Assembly (NCBI GenBank): GCA_905221605.1
Contig: CAJNDS010002408.1
Coordinates: 376,172-440,171, forward strand
DNA: 64,000 nt
Reading direction: 5' to 3'
Source of the DNA: Symbiodinium natans
Taxonomy: Eukaryota > Sar > Dinophyceae > Suessiales > Symbiodiniaceae
Under the pieces are notes generated by a model, which was not told where the DNA came from, did no database searches, and saw nothing but the letters and a program-made list of their open reading frames with translations. A program made the translations under genes and the position numbers. Positions 31,001 through 42,300 of the stretch are shown here, piece by piece. The stretch's first letter is position 1, and every line of letters starts with the position of its first letter.

Positions 31001-32670
31001 TACACCTTCGGCCCGAGGCCTCGGCGCATTAATCGAAAGCCACATCTGTCTGATGCGTGAGATGCGTGAGCATCAGCCTGGTGAAGCCAAGCACCCACCC
31101 GTACCCCAGAATGAAAAGGGTCAGCAGCATGTCCGCATGTATTGCATAATTTTCCATTACACCACCATCGTGGGACGTGCAGTCGTGAGTTCGCAGGGTC
31201 AGGCCATCGGCACAATGGAAGCCCTGCTGTTGAGAAGGCTGACAGCATGTTGTTGACATGCAGGAGCTGCTGCTTGGGAAATCCACAAAGAGTGTTCGTT
31301 CAGCCACTGGGCGTGATTATCGACGGGCTGGTCATTGTTATTGCTCTTCTTGTTATTCTTGTATTTGTTCTGGTCCATTTATCATTTGCTCGCCGTTCGG
31401 ATTTCCCCCTTCGAATACAAAGGACACAAGTTTTGCTTCCTTCGGAAACTACACAGAGAGCGGCAAGAAACGAACATTCAACAAAGTGGGCCCTCCGTGT
31501 GGAAATTCTTGCTGCCAGGTGGCCCGCAGTTTGGGAATCAATCTGCTCGACATCGAGCGCTACAAGCGCGTCTTCGACAGCTACGATAAAGACAAAAGCG
31601 GCGTCATTGAGACGCTTGTGCGCACTCTATTTATAAAATTTGTGTGTTTTGCCATTTCCACGAGAATTTGTCGCTTCATGCGTTGAATCGAAAGGATGGC
31701 AGAGTTCCGGCTGATGGTGAACCGCCTGCTAAAGGCACCGCCAGCCAGATTCCATTGCACGATGGGTGATCGGCAAGCATGCTGCATGATTTGCAGGTGC
31801 CAGCGGGGCATCACTTGCCATCATCAGTCGAGACTTGACCAGCACTTTCGGTGGCCTTTTGTAACCGCTTTAGCATCTGTAGGAGGCTGCGAACAGTGTT
31901 GGCTGGATCGTTTGACTTGAGGTCATCAGACTGCAGTTGCCACCAAGTTTTGTTGGTCATTGTTGATGCTGAAGAGAATCAATTTATGTGTGTCGGCGTG
32001 CCGTCTGTCATTCCTTTCCTCAGGTGAAAAGCTTCTGGAACATGGCGGACAGCTGCTTGCCGAAAGGGTCAACTACTAGAGCCGGACTTCTCTTGCTTGG
32101 CTTCTTCACGAAGGTTGTGTGTTTTTCAACTTGCGCCCGTAGCGACGAGCTATGTATGTTTGAAAACCTGTGAGGTGATGGGAATGGCGAGATTGACTTC
32201 ACCGAGTTCTGTGAGTTTTATTTGACATTTGGCTGCAGAGAGGCAGTGTTATTGCCCATTGCACGGGAGGAAAGCATGAGCCCCAAGGCAACTTGTTTGT
32301 GCAACATGTTTTCACAGTATCCATGTTCCCGGAAGGAGAAATGTAATTTCGAAGTCCTCGGGAGAAGTCTGATTATGTAACGTTATTTTGAAAGATTAAA
32401 CTCTCAATGATTAAAAACACGTTACCAAAGGCATATGATCTGCCTTGAACGCTGCTGCGTCCTTGCCCTTGACCGCTGCGGTGTGGTAGCCGCAAGCACT
32501 GTTAGGGTTTGTTCACATTTCCCCCTGTTAGGGTCTATTCAGTTCTTTTTCCCACAGTGCTGGACTTGCTCAGGAAAGTTTTCATGAAAGACGAGGGAGG
32601 TTTCCAGCTGAGTGATTTGTACAGGGACATCCGAAAGGTTCCAGTGAACAGGCGGCGTGTTTCAGGCTGA
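28094..32670 (+). CDS. EF-hand calcium-binding protein, at least seven exons
   Basis: Exons: 28094-about 28160, 28500-28589, 31519-31610, 31695-about 31743, 32024-32051, 32175-32231 and 32558-32670 (stop 32668-32670). EF loop 1 is DMTKSGDLDLQE in exon 1. Exon 2 starts EFVTWYATFSFSEDLL, the exit helix of another hand whose loop exon I could not find. Exons 3 and 4 join as DKDKSGVIE plus MAEFRLMVNRLL. Exons 5 and 6 join as FWNMADS plus DGNGEIDFTEF. Each of these two joined loops has Asp/Ser at the calcium positions and Glu at position 12. The protein probably senses calcium; its partners are unknown. The phases fit a GA-AG intron (31611-31694), GC-AG introns (31744-32023, 32052-32174 and 32232-32557) and one GT-AG intron (28590-31518). 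The 5' end is missing and the last exon is less certain. Confidence 0.75.
29178..29705. repeat. ACTGGGT/ACCGGGT minisatellite
   Basis: Degenerate 7-10 bp units such as GGGTACTGGGTACCGGGTA at 29178-29215 and 29455-29705, interrupted by the foldback structure at 29217-29372. They lie inside the large intron of the EF-hand gene. Proline- and tyrosine-rich frames here are artefacts. Confidence 0.85.
29217..29375. repeat. Small foldback: (TA)n, C-run and inverted arms
   Basis: A GTATATATAT run and a C9 tract with AATGGACCAACC (about 29245-29267) are mirrored by GGTTGGTCCATT, a G10 tract and GACCATATATATAAATATA (about 29328-29370). The spacer carries four AAAAGTCCAAAA-like units. It could fold into a hairpin and resembles a tiny foldback transposable element. 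A further TA run lies at 29420-29434. Confidence 0.75.
29975..30140. repeat. Interstitial TTTAGGG-like telomeric block
   Basis: About 165 bp of degenerate 7-bp units: GGGTTTAGGGTTTAGGGTTC, then TTTATGG, TTTGGGG, GTTGAGG and GTTCAAG variants. TTTAGGG is the telomere repeat of plants and many algae including dinoflagellates. The block lies within an intron and decays toward its right end, consistent with an old insertion or fusion. Confidence 0.75.
30190..30233. repeat. Poly-G tract region
   Basis: A 15-base G run at 30190-30204 is followed by GGAGGGGGGG and GGTTGGGGGGGGT; it is likely G-quadruplex-forming and adjoins the palindrome. Confidence 0.9.
30276..30856. repeat. 580-bp near-palindrome (inverted repeat with 9-nt loop)
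   Basis: The axis is at 30566. The inner arms GAACCCGCACACCAA (30547-30561) and TTGGTGTGCGGGTTC (30571-30585) pair perfectly around the loop TTCGGCGTG. From there to about 30362 and 30770 the arms match at roughly 94% by eye. They continue to about 30276 and 30856 with the GTGAGTCGGGAACAGGG and CAGGCGTGAGT blocks. The same 60-codon frame (DDPTLQVCFK, SFDDLELGL) is open on both strands, which is a consequence of the palindrome. It lies in an intron of the EF-hand gene. Confidence 0.9.
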
Positions 32671-35600
32671 CAATCCGCTGTCAAGAACTAGGACTGCTTT
32701 CCATCCAAGCCTTCCAACGAAGAGCAAACTCTTGGAGATGTCCCCCAATTGGTGCGGAGCATTGATAGATTCATGCCGTCTCTATGCCGCCGAATGGCGG
32801 CAGAGCTTTTGCTTGGGAAGTGCTTGTCCTGAGTTGCGAGACGATTATCGTTAGCATCACTGCAATGAATATAATGAAACCAGATGCTTTGGCTAGAGTC
32901 GGGCAGATTTCCGACAATTTGTGCGTTGAGCGCCTGTGAGGGCCCACGCCCCTTTCCATGTCTTTAGGATCCACTCAGAAGTTTTGTGCCTCTTCATCCC
33001 AGAATTGCTCTCTGAGAGATTCGATCCTGGGTGCTGTGGCTCTTATTTTGCTTTGCCGTCAGCCTTGCATACCCGGTCGCAAGCTGTCGCAAGTGCACGT
33101 GGGCGGATGGTTGTGTGAGTCCAAAACTCCGCCTCCCCCTCGAAGGGGTGGATGCATGGGAAAAGCAGGTGGTGGCACGATGGCAGATGCTCGTGAGCCC
33201 AAGCAGTACTCAAGCTAGTCTTCAGATGTCTTGAGTCGTTAGTCCCAAGCTGATATGTTTGCAAGTTGGAGCGGCTTGCATGTGGACCTGCCGCCGATCT
33301 GCGCCGATTTCCGCAGTGCTCGAGCCAAGTGGTTCCGCTTTGGTCCGCCAGGCACCGGAACTTCAGTGCTCATTAGGTCTCTGGGCTGACCACACAAGTT
33401 GACTCCCCTCGCCTCAACCGTCTAATTCAACTCCAGGGCCACTTCAAGCTTCCCCCAAAAGGGGTTGCAAAGCCTGTTTCGAGAAAGCCTTGACCTGCTC
33501 TAGGCCGCCTGGCAGCCATGGGCGTACAGAAGGCAACCGCGAGGCCTCCAGCATCACGGTTCACAGCCAACGTCGCTACATGAAGGCAACCAATTTACAG
33601 CACCTGGCCAGTGCAGACAACACTGCGATATCGCAACTTGCGAAAAAACAGACTTATTTTGCAGTAAATCATCACTCTCTCATCAGATTTTCGGCTTGGA
33701 AGATTCAAAGATGCAAAGGCGACAAACCGCAACAAACCCAAGCGAAACCCAAACAAACCCCAGGTAGAGTGGAGGGATGCGCTCCGCTGAGAAGCGGAGC
33801 AACTCGGGGCCTGCCCCCCCCCAACTGCATGGCACTGCCTCCATACACAATGTTGCACAATGTTGTCAAGAAAAACGAACAAGAAGCGCTACAAAAAGGA
33901 CAATTGCACCCAGACACACAAGCCCCACTTTCAGATTCCCACGTCATCCCACATTCATACTCGCAATCACACTTGCTCGCACAGGCAAGCGCTGCTCTGT
34001 CCAAAGCCCGGTCGCGTACTTCTGAGAAAGCCTGCTGCCCAGACGCCGAAGAGGCATTGTTTCAACTTGTGTTTTCTGATGTCCTGCCTAAGGCACCTCC
34101 GTAAGCGGAAGAAGTTTAGCTCCAAAGCTCCGCTCGTGTCCAGGCGAAAGCACTCTCGATCGCTTCTTTCGCGCACTTTCCAGCTATTCACAACCATGCA
34201 GAGCCATTCTGGAATAAATTCCTTATCATGTACAAGGGCCTTGCAAGTCGTGCAGGCCTTGGTGGTCGGAGCTACCGGGCTGGATTGCTCTCCATGCCGA
34301 GTGAGGCGCTTAGTCTTGGACAGTCTTGGACAGGTTCACGGTATGCAATGAGCCCAGCTTCAATCAGGCAAGAAATGACACACCGACATTCCTCAATCCT
34401 TATCCTAGATTTGCAGGAGAGGGCCAGTGCGCAAATGCTGGGAAGGCCATCGACTAGTTCTCGACAGCCAGGACTTCTTCACGCTAAGCTGCAGGGTACA
34501 AGACCTTGGTGACCTCCTTGGTGACCTTGGTTTGAAGTGGTGCTCCTGCTTTTGTCGTTTCCTTTCGCTTGCAGGATGGACGGCGGCATGGATGCTGCAG
34601 CAGGCGAATCTGTCGGAGAGTAGGGAGAACACCTAGAGAACAAAGGACTTGGCTTCGCGGCTACACTGTCCTCGCAAATGCTACGCTGCTTCACCGTCCA
34701 TCCATGTCGTTTTCCAAAGTATGAGCATACATCAGCTGTGACACTCTCAAGAAGTCGTACCCAACCTGTATTCAGGCATTCAGGACGAAATTTTGAGACT
34801 CCGCACTTGTAGGTGCTTCGAACAGCCCGCGGCTGGCGAGACCGTCCTCGTGTGCCATGCGCCGTGCACTTAGCGAACGCAGCCCAGCTCAAAACGAATG
34901 TCAGACAGGATCATGGGTGTGCCAAGTATTAGGCTTATGAGTGTTGTCATGAATTTCTAGGATGCGTAGACAACCGCTGATCGCAATAGTATCCTGCTGC
35001 CAGAGCCACATTTGTCAGACAGTTTCGCGCGTGCACAGCTGAGTTGGCTTCAGAAGTCTAAAGAGGCCCATGGAAGTGAGTCTGAGAAACTCATTGCGTA
35101 GAATGAATGGTCTTTTCCCAGAAACTCATATAATCGTTGTGAGGAATTGTGATGCATTCGCTGAAGTCTTAAAGTGACTTGTGTGCTGCAGTGCTATCAG
35201 CAGAACCTAGCATGTGCCGATAGTTTCCTGAATAGTGGTAGCCACCATCCAAGCCATGTACATACGAGCAGCAATGGACTCAGTCAGGCAGGGCTTGGAA
35301 GCATGTTAGCAGTGGTGAGCAGCTGCAACTATTTGCAAGCATACATCTTGGCTAGTCCCAAGCAGGCAGCTGGTTGCCACCCATGATGCAACGGAGGCCA
35401 CTTTCAGCGAATGTTTCGTAAAGGCTTGGAAGGCTTTGAAAGAACGCAAGTACTGTAGATCACGAAAATGATTGTAGGAGGAGGTCGCACACGAAGCAAA
35501 AACACTTGAGATTTGCCAGGAGCAGCCGCGCCGTGCACGCAGTGCACGTGCGCTGCTCACACTGGGCGCTGTGGGAGGCAGCAGCAGTTACTTTTAAATG

Positions 35601-36560
35601 CTGCGTGTCGACTCTTTTCGGCCATTTCGGTCCAAAAACCAAGAACATTTTACTTTACGCTTAGGGTTGTTAAGGCTTTTTAAGCCCCAGCCAGGTGGCT
35701 GTAGGGGGAAACAAGAGGGGTTCGAAATCGCGAAGAGTTTCCTGCCGGGCAACCTCTCCACTTCAAACCAGACCAGTAGCAAAATTCAAGAAACGGATGA
35801 GTCGATTCACAAACCAGAGTGGGAACTAGATGGGGATTGTGGCTTGGGGCCTTTGAGGGGGGCCGGAGGGAACATCTCGAGCACTAGCAATCCAATTTGC
35901 AAAGTAAAACTCCGTCAAGCTCCTGAATTGGAACACCCCCGGGTAGTTTTGCGTTCGTTGCGTGCTCGCCAGGCTTTCTTGTTGCCTGCTTGGCCGGTGT
36001 GGTGATTCTTCTTGTTGGACGTCGAGTCGGCGGAGGCCTGACTCCTTAACGCTCAAATGTTAAACCGTGGTAACCTTTGCCAAGATGATCCTGTGACGCC
36101 GACTGTTGAGTCCAGAACTTGCATGTGCAGGCCACGCTGTTGATCCGTTTCTCTACTGCAAGCAGAAAGGTGGTGAAATACACCTACGCCTTGGAACGAG
36201 ATACAGCAAGCAAACGACGTAGGCTGTGTTGTCGGCCGTGTGATCACAAAGCGCCGGATTCTGTTCCATGTTAGACAAGGTCTTTCTTAGTGGGCTTGTC
36301 TGCTTGGCCAGCGGAGACCCCTACAGGGAGTTAGCTCACTTTGCTCCGACTGTCTTCACATTTCCTTGCGTTGCAGCCAAGAGCTTCCCAACGCTGATGC
36401 TAAGGTCATCCGTGAAGGTGGTGCTCAAACTGCAGCACGTCAAGCAAGCAGGAGGATTCTCAGAACTTGCAGGTTGCAGATTTGTACGTGTTCGTGACTT
36501 GTCACGAGAATGTGTGCTAACGTTAACTACGTAAGAATCTGAAACATCGAAGGTGTTTCG
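32671..36560. other. No firm gene; several weak frames
   Basis: Frames at 33490-34104 (+, 204 codons, Gln/Lys/Pro-rich with QTQAKPKQTP), 34427-34636 (+, CWEGHRLVLDSQDFFTLSCR) and 35598-36005 (+, LPGNLSTSNQTSSKIQETDE) are the longest. None has splice, start or domain support. The stretch may contain further exons of the EF-hand gene or be intergenic. Confidence 0.3.
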
Positions 36561-36790
36561 GAGGGAGGGAGGGAGGGAAGGAAGGAAGCAAGGAAGCAAG
36601 GAAGCAAGGAAGCAAGGAAGCAAGGAAGCAACGAAGCAAGGAAGCAAGGAAGGAAGCAAGGAAGGAAGGAAGGAAGCAAGGAAGCAAGGAAGCAAGGAAG
36701 CAAGGAAGCAAGGAAGCAAGGAAGCAAGGAAGCAAGGAAGCAAGGAAGCAAGGAAGCAAGGAAGCAAGGAAGCAAGGAAGGAATCAAGAA
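36561..36790. repeat. (GGAAGCAA)n / (GGAA)n microsatellite
   Basis: About 230 bp of purine-strand repeat, GGAAGCAA units mixed with GGAA and GGGA units, preceded by GGAGGGAGGGAGGGAAGG. All the LLPCFLAS-type frames come from it. Confidence 0.95.
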
Positions 36791-36837
36791 AGACAGAAAT
36801 CGAAAAGAAAGAAATAGCAAAAGAAAGAAGGCAAGGA

Positions 36838-37075
36838 AGAAGTCGTACCAAAGCATACGAATCTTGTCGAAACCCATTATGCGAGCATTGTGTTTGCAAA
36901 TGGGGGGGGGGGGGGGGGGCTGCCCCCCCAACAACCCCCCGCTGTTTTTAAGTCGTGCCAGCTTGCTTCAAAGCATGCGCATCTTTTCGACGCCTCTGAT
37001 GCAAGCATTGTGTTTGCAAATGGGGGGAGGCTGCACCCCCCCCACCCCCCCCGCTTTATTTTTGAGTCGTGCCAG
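36838..37075. repeat. Tandem pair of about 120-bp units with G-run/C-run hairpin
   Basis: Unit 1 (36842-36960) and unit 2 (36961-37080) share AAGCAT-CG-ATCTT-TCGA, GCATTGTGTTTGCAAATGGG, a G run (18 in unit 1), a CTGC loop, a C run and a GTCGTGCCAG end. The G and C runs of each unit can pair. Confidence 0.8.
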
Positions 37076-37099
37076 GTTCCCCCCCTCCCCCATTGATTT

Positions 37100-37300
37100 G
37101 CAGCCTCCGGAACTGCTGTTTGCAGTAGTTCCAGCCTTTGAAAGCGCAGAAATTCTGCTATTTAGCCTCTGGAAACTCAGAAATGCTGCAATGTACAATA
37201 TTTCCAGCCTCTGAAAGTGCAGAACTGCTGCTATATACAGTATCTGCAACGTCTGGAAACTCAGAAATGCGGCCATTTTCAGTAGTTCCCGCATAAATGC
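37100..37300. repeat. Degenerate CAGCCTCTGAAA-AGCAGAAATGCTG repeats
   Basis: Five or so diverged units of about 40 bp (CAGCCTTTGAAAGCGCAGAA, AGCCTCTGGAAACTCAGAA, CAGCCTCTGAAAGTGCAGAA, ACGTCTGGAAACTCAGAAAT). They are followed at 37380-37460 by TTTTTTTGATCGC-type repeats. Confidence 0.65.
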
Positions 37301-37460
37301 TGAGCTTGCGAACGGCAGAAACGCTGAGCGTTTACAGCCTCCGTTCCGCTTGCAACAAGCCTTCGAAGCCTTCAGTAATTGTTTTTTGATCGCAGATAAG
37401 GTTTTTTTGATCCGCCTATAAAATATTTTGTGATCCCACATGAATATTTTTTGATCGCCT

Positions 37461-39301
37461 ATGCATGGGGGCACAGTTTGGATATGTGACCGATAATCTG
37501 TGGTCCCAGACCCTCAACATGTGGGCAGAACATTTCGAGTTCCTACCCACCCGACCCCGGGATAGCCCTGACGCGGTTCAGGGAGGTACCGGATACGTCA
37601 TACCAGGCAAAAAGGAGCGAGGGCCTTTTTGGGTATGTGTGGATTTCTGAGTTAGTGCACATGCAGATGCTGTGTGTTATTTCATCGGCACCCAGTTAGC
37701 ATATGCAAGATGCGCGGAAGTGTGCGAATGTTCAAAGACGGGGTCATCGTAGGCTTTGTAAGGCCGGTGGCACGAATGGCGATGCCACACCCGATCTCAG
37801 GCCAAGGGTTCGATTCTCTTCTCGATGAGCCAATGTATGTTGACAGGTAGTTAGCTGGGCAAAAGACGAACTTGGGTTGAGTCTTTGTGCATTCGGCTAG
37901 CCCGTCTTCTGCCGGGCTTGAGCGTGCAAACGCTCCCAGGTGCTGTCAAGTCCCGAAAGGCTGTAGCCTTTGTAACCTCTACTGGGAAGCAATTCATTTA
38001 AGCTCTGGACTCGACTTCGGCTTTGGCTTTGAGCGGCATTTGACATGTGGGGCCCCTGGAGGTCGGAGTCGCCAGCGTGCCCACGAGCGCTTCTGGAGCA
38101 GGTGCTGGCTTTTGCTGTTTTGGAGAATGGACGAGCTTGCTGTTGTTTTGATGTGGGAAGCCAAGGCATGCGCTGGTTCATGTCTCATAAGTGGGTACAT
38201 TATGGATAGTGCAAAGTGAGCTGCTCTCATGTCGAACGACGTTCGCACTACTACCAAAGCAAGACAATGCTTGCAACAACGAATGAAATTCCGCCTTGTG
38301 CAGTTTTTTTGTTGCACAGGGTGAGCGCAAACTTCAAAGTCATCGAGATATCGAGTGAAGCCACTATATACTCATCGTTTTTCACGACTGGCGCAGCACA
38401 GTCTTCCGGTCTGGAGTGCACTCGCTACTGCGATGGGCGCAGTCGTCGATTTTGACATTTGATCTCCAGCGATCACGCAGTCGTCGATTTCTACATTTGA
38501 TCTCCAACTATCTTTGCGTCTTGGCAGGTGCGTACGCAGTATGCACGCTCTGCCGAAAGTGTGTGGAAAAGATAGTCGCACAATTGAGACCTATGATCAT
38601 GTCCAAGCCTTTTGGGTCACCGTGGAGGGATGGAGGCAGGCTTTCTCCCGGCTGCATTGGAGTCGGACTTGATATCCTTTGTTTCTGTTCGTGGCTGTAA
38701 GCAGCCAACCTGTGTGGTCTGGCGGTGGATCTGCAACCGGGCAGCCCCTCTGACTGAGCCTGGACAGCAGTGCCTTGCATCAGATGTTGACAGCGCCCTA
38801 TTCCCAACATAGAGCAACTTGTTCATTTGTTGTTCATAGCGCAAGGTCCTCTTGGGAGCTTAGCCTGGCTTGGCTTTCTGGGCCGGGTTGATTTTCTCAA
38901 CCTAGTCTGCTACCTCAGCTCGCAAAGGTCAGGTTTTCAAGTGGGGCTGTCTGTGTAGTGCAAAGCCTCATTGCAGAAACCCAAGATGCTTGTTAGGTCT
39001 GCTCGCGTACTCCGAGTTTGCACACCACCCTGCTGGAAGCTAGAGCTTTCGTCCCTCATCGTGCGTGGTAAGTGGTATGAGCCAACAGATGCTGCACAAT
39101 GCTGCAAACCGTCCTCTGGTAGTGCCTCTGCCGTAGGAGAGGCAATGCAATGCTAAATGAGATGTCGAACACGGCAGGTATGCGCGCTTGGCTGAGAAGT
39201 CTCCTTTTCCAGTGGAGGCATTCCCCAGTTTTTGTTGGAGCGAACTAACATTAGGAAGAGAGGATGCTTATGACCTTTGTAGATTCGAGCTGTTTTGTCA
39301 G
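37461..39301. other. No firm gene; 37-bp duplication at 38439-38513
   Basis: GCAGTCGTCGATTT-ACATTTGATCTCCA occurs twice in tandem at 38439-38513. Short frames near 38971-39155 and 39188-39301 (PFPVEAFPSFCWSELTLGRE) may be 5' exons of the protease gene that follows, but no phase could be fixed. Confidence 0.35.
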
Positions 39302-42300
39302 GTCGATATACAAAACGAGGATGACGTGATCTATTATGGCCACTTGTATGCTTCCATGCCCTCACTCCGGCAGCACAGTAGAATGTGGAGATATGTGGAC
39401 CTTCGTGCCGGGCTGTGCCCCAAACAGGGTTATGAAGGCCGGGGCTGACGTGGAGATGTGTGGAGATTTTGTGAGTTTCGTTAGGTAGATAGCTGCTAGG
39501 CCCTGCTAGGCTGCTGTTGACGGTTCTGGCCTAAGCTGGATTGGATGTCTGCTAATCCCGATCCGAGGAGCCTTGGGCTTGGGGACTCCTGTCCAAGGCT
39601 TTCGCGTGATTTTCGATACAGGCCCTTCAGAGCGCTTTTCTAAGCATCATCCTTGAAGCTTTCTGTCAGCGTTGTAGAAATGTTGTAGATGATTGCAGAT
39701 TGCGGAGGCTCGGCCAATCTTTGGGTGCCTTCTGCAGAGTGCGACAACTGTGATACGACAAAGCCTGTGACTCAGATGTCAGAGTTTCTCTCGCGTGCGC
39801 AAGCACTGAAGGGTGAGCGAAGGCTCGTGAAGGCAGTGAGGGTCGTAAGGACCAATAAAGACACTGGGAGGCCAGATGTTTTTTCTCCGAGGCGTCACAA
39901 CAAGTTTGATGGTGCGAAGTCTTCCACGTATGAGCACTCCAGCTATGGTGTCAAGCCGCCGGGCCTTCAAAATTAGCCTCGTCTGAATTGCCAGCACACG
40001 CATATCAGCTGGAAATGAAGTTCATGTTGAAGTCCATCACTTTTGTTCATGATCATCAACGGACATTTCAACCGGCCACTCCGAAAAAAGTCGCTAACGA
40101 TGCGGGGACCATGCCAAATCGTATCTCCGTGTTTGAGATCCCGCTGTTAGATCGCTGAGCAGATTCTGTGTCGAGCCACGGCTTGACTATGTAAGGCTCA
40201 CCTATGGAACAGGCCGGCCGTAAGATCTTGGCGCGCGATTCATTGTCCAGTACCAGATTGTCAGATTGTCAGATTGCAGACCGGGAAGACATGAAGCACT
40301 TCACCTCGCTAGCAAGTCAGAGCTTACAAGCTGGCCCTCACACTATGCAAGCACGTGTCAGGCTCGTGCAAAGGCTACCTTGCACGGGATCGGCTGTACC
40401 TGGGCAACATCACTGTGGAGCAGGTACCCTTTGTGGAGGCAGCAGGGGCATGGCCTTCCATGACGGTATGAACGGTATCTTCGGCAGTTAATCACGTCAC
40501 ACCAAGCCGAGGATCCTATAGCTGTTTTCTTGGAACGTGACCAGCATATCTCGGAAAAAGTAGGGTTCTGTAAACGCATTGCCATAGTGTTGCAGAGAAA
40601 TCGCTTTTGACAAGACCTGGGCGCCCGCCAAGATTTGCGATCTCTTTGTTTGCAATGCTTTGAATTGGAAGTGGTTGGCCTTTGCACGGGACGGCTCGCA
40701 TTCCGTGGCATGTAGTGAGACTGCTGTGCACCTGAACATTGAGCGTATCATGTCGATAGCATTGCCTGTGCTGCACGAGGCGGTTCAGGTGAGCTCCCCA
40801 TTCCCAAGTTGCGCGACTTGCCTGACGTGAGCAAGTGGCTTTTGTTTTGTATCAGGCTTCGTGCCAGCCAAATCTGACGGGGGGAGCCCATGGAGGATTT
40901 GTCCAACCCAAGCTTGGGCTATTATTTCGGGAGGCTTTAGCTCTGGATCACATGCTAAGGCTGCTAAGGGCTTCGGCTAGGGCAGAAGCCGAACGGAAGC
41001 ATCTCCACAAGCTTGAGACCCAAGGACTTCGATGGCATCTTTGGGCTCGCCTTCTCAGGGCTGGTAGCACCAGCTGGCCGGACTTCAGAGAGCCGTAGTG
41101 TTCATGATTGATGATTGGATGTGGGAAGCTGCAGGCATACAAAGCCCATTGGAGCACTTGCTGAAAGCGCACGGCAGCAAGATGAAGGACCAGGCCCTGC
41201 GCGTTTTGGAACTCCCTCCGCGCTGAAGGCTGCCCGAGCGCAGCGTGATTGAAAGGTATTCTCGTTTCAGATGCCCAGTGGCCCCATACAGAAGGGTGGC
41301 TTGGCACGGATTGATTGCTGGAAAGCTGCTGAAAGCATACCTTCAATGGGATCCTTGTTTGTTGATGCCAAGGACACCTGTTGCTTGGGGAGGTGCCCCG
41401 AGGGGGTCCTGGTGCAACTGTTGCCTTCCGCAGCATAGCTATGCATAGCTCAGCTTCCTGACTGAAAACACCATGGCGAGGTGCCTGCACAGCAGTACCC
41501 TCAAGGTATCCGGCGGCTTGGCGGCATATAGCTCGCAGCCAACTGTTTGGTTGAGTCTCTGTGTGACTCAAGGTGGCTGGATGTGACGACGAGCCCAGAA
41601 GCTGTAGGCTGGGTCAGAGCATGAACAGCCAAAGCAGTGAGTGACTCCGGGCAAAGTGGGAGCAAGTCCTTTCCTGCGGTTTGAATTCGTCGCCCTGAGG
41701 ACCTATACTACCCCTACCACCCTGCGCCCCAAGAAGGAGAAACCACTTCCAAAGAACCATGGGGGGGTGGTATGGGTGGTCAGCAACAGGAAGAGTATAT
41801 GGTAAGTACACCCGCGATCCATGAGCTGAAGCCTCCTATCTGCTCACAGTATTCCCGCTTGCGGTGGCCCCATGTAGTCTTCTGTAGTCCCGCACACATT
41901 CGCGCCGTGCCCTGCCCGCCCTATGTTTTTGAAGTCAATAGGCGCATTGCCTGGTAAAACCAATGTCGAGCCCTTCCACTAGTCCCATGTTTAACGCATG
42001 TCGTAAGTCCGCGCACATACCACTCCCCGTTTTCTTTCAGGGTTCAAGGCTTGCCAGTTAACATCTTGGTTTGGGGTTCCTAATCCCTTTTGCAGGAGAT
42101 GTGAATCTGTTTGAGGGCCTAAGGTTGGGATAAACTGAAGAAGTTTGGGGGTCTCAGGTGTAAAGGATGAGAACTTGCTATTCCCTAACTGTTCTAGAGG
42201 GCTTAAATCTCGAGTTGTAATTTGATTGTTGTCCCCAAAGCCCATTTCCTATTAGGATTGCCGGCTTCCTGCTCTTCTATCCTCTTGTAGCGTTGTGAGT

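Noticed and set aside
33031-33234. Signal-peptide-like small frame (LWLLFCFAVSLAYPVASC)
   Set aside because: It begins at GTG rather than ATG and has no splice or downstream support.
36336-36951. LLPCFLAS-repeat membrane protein
   Set aside because: A product of the GGAAGCAA microsatellite.
37745-37827. tRNA-like segment with AAGGGTTCGATTCTCTT T-arm and partial acceptor pairing
   Set aside because: Only 5 of 7 acceptor pairs, no D-arm consensus, and the central stem has a 10-nt loop instead of a 7-nt anticodon loop.
40441-40490. AFHDGMNGIFGS as the FDGI motif exon of the aspartic protease
   Set aside because: The better match FDGIFGLAFSG at 41025-41076 fits phase with the following exon; the earlier one lacks splice support.
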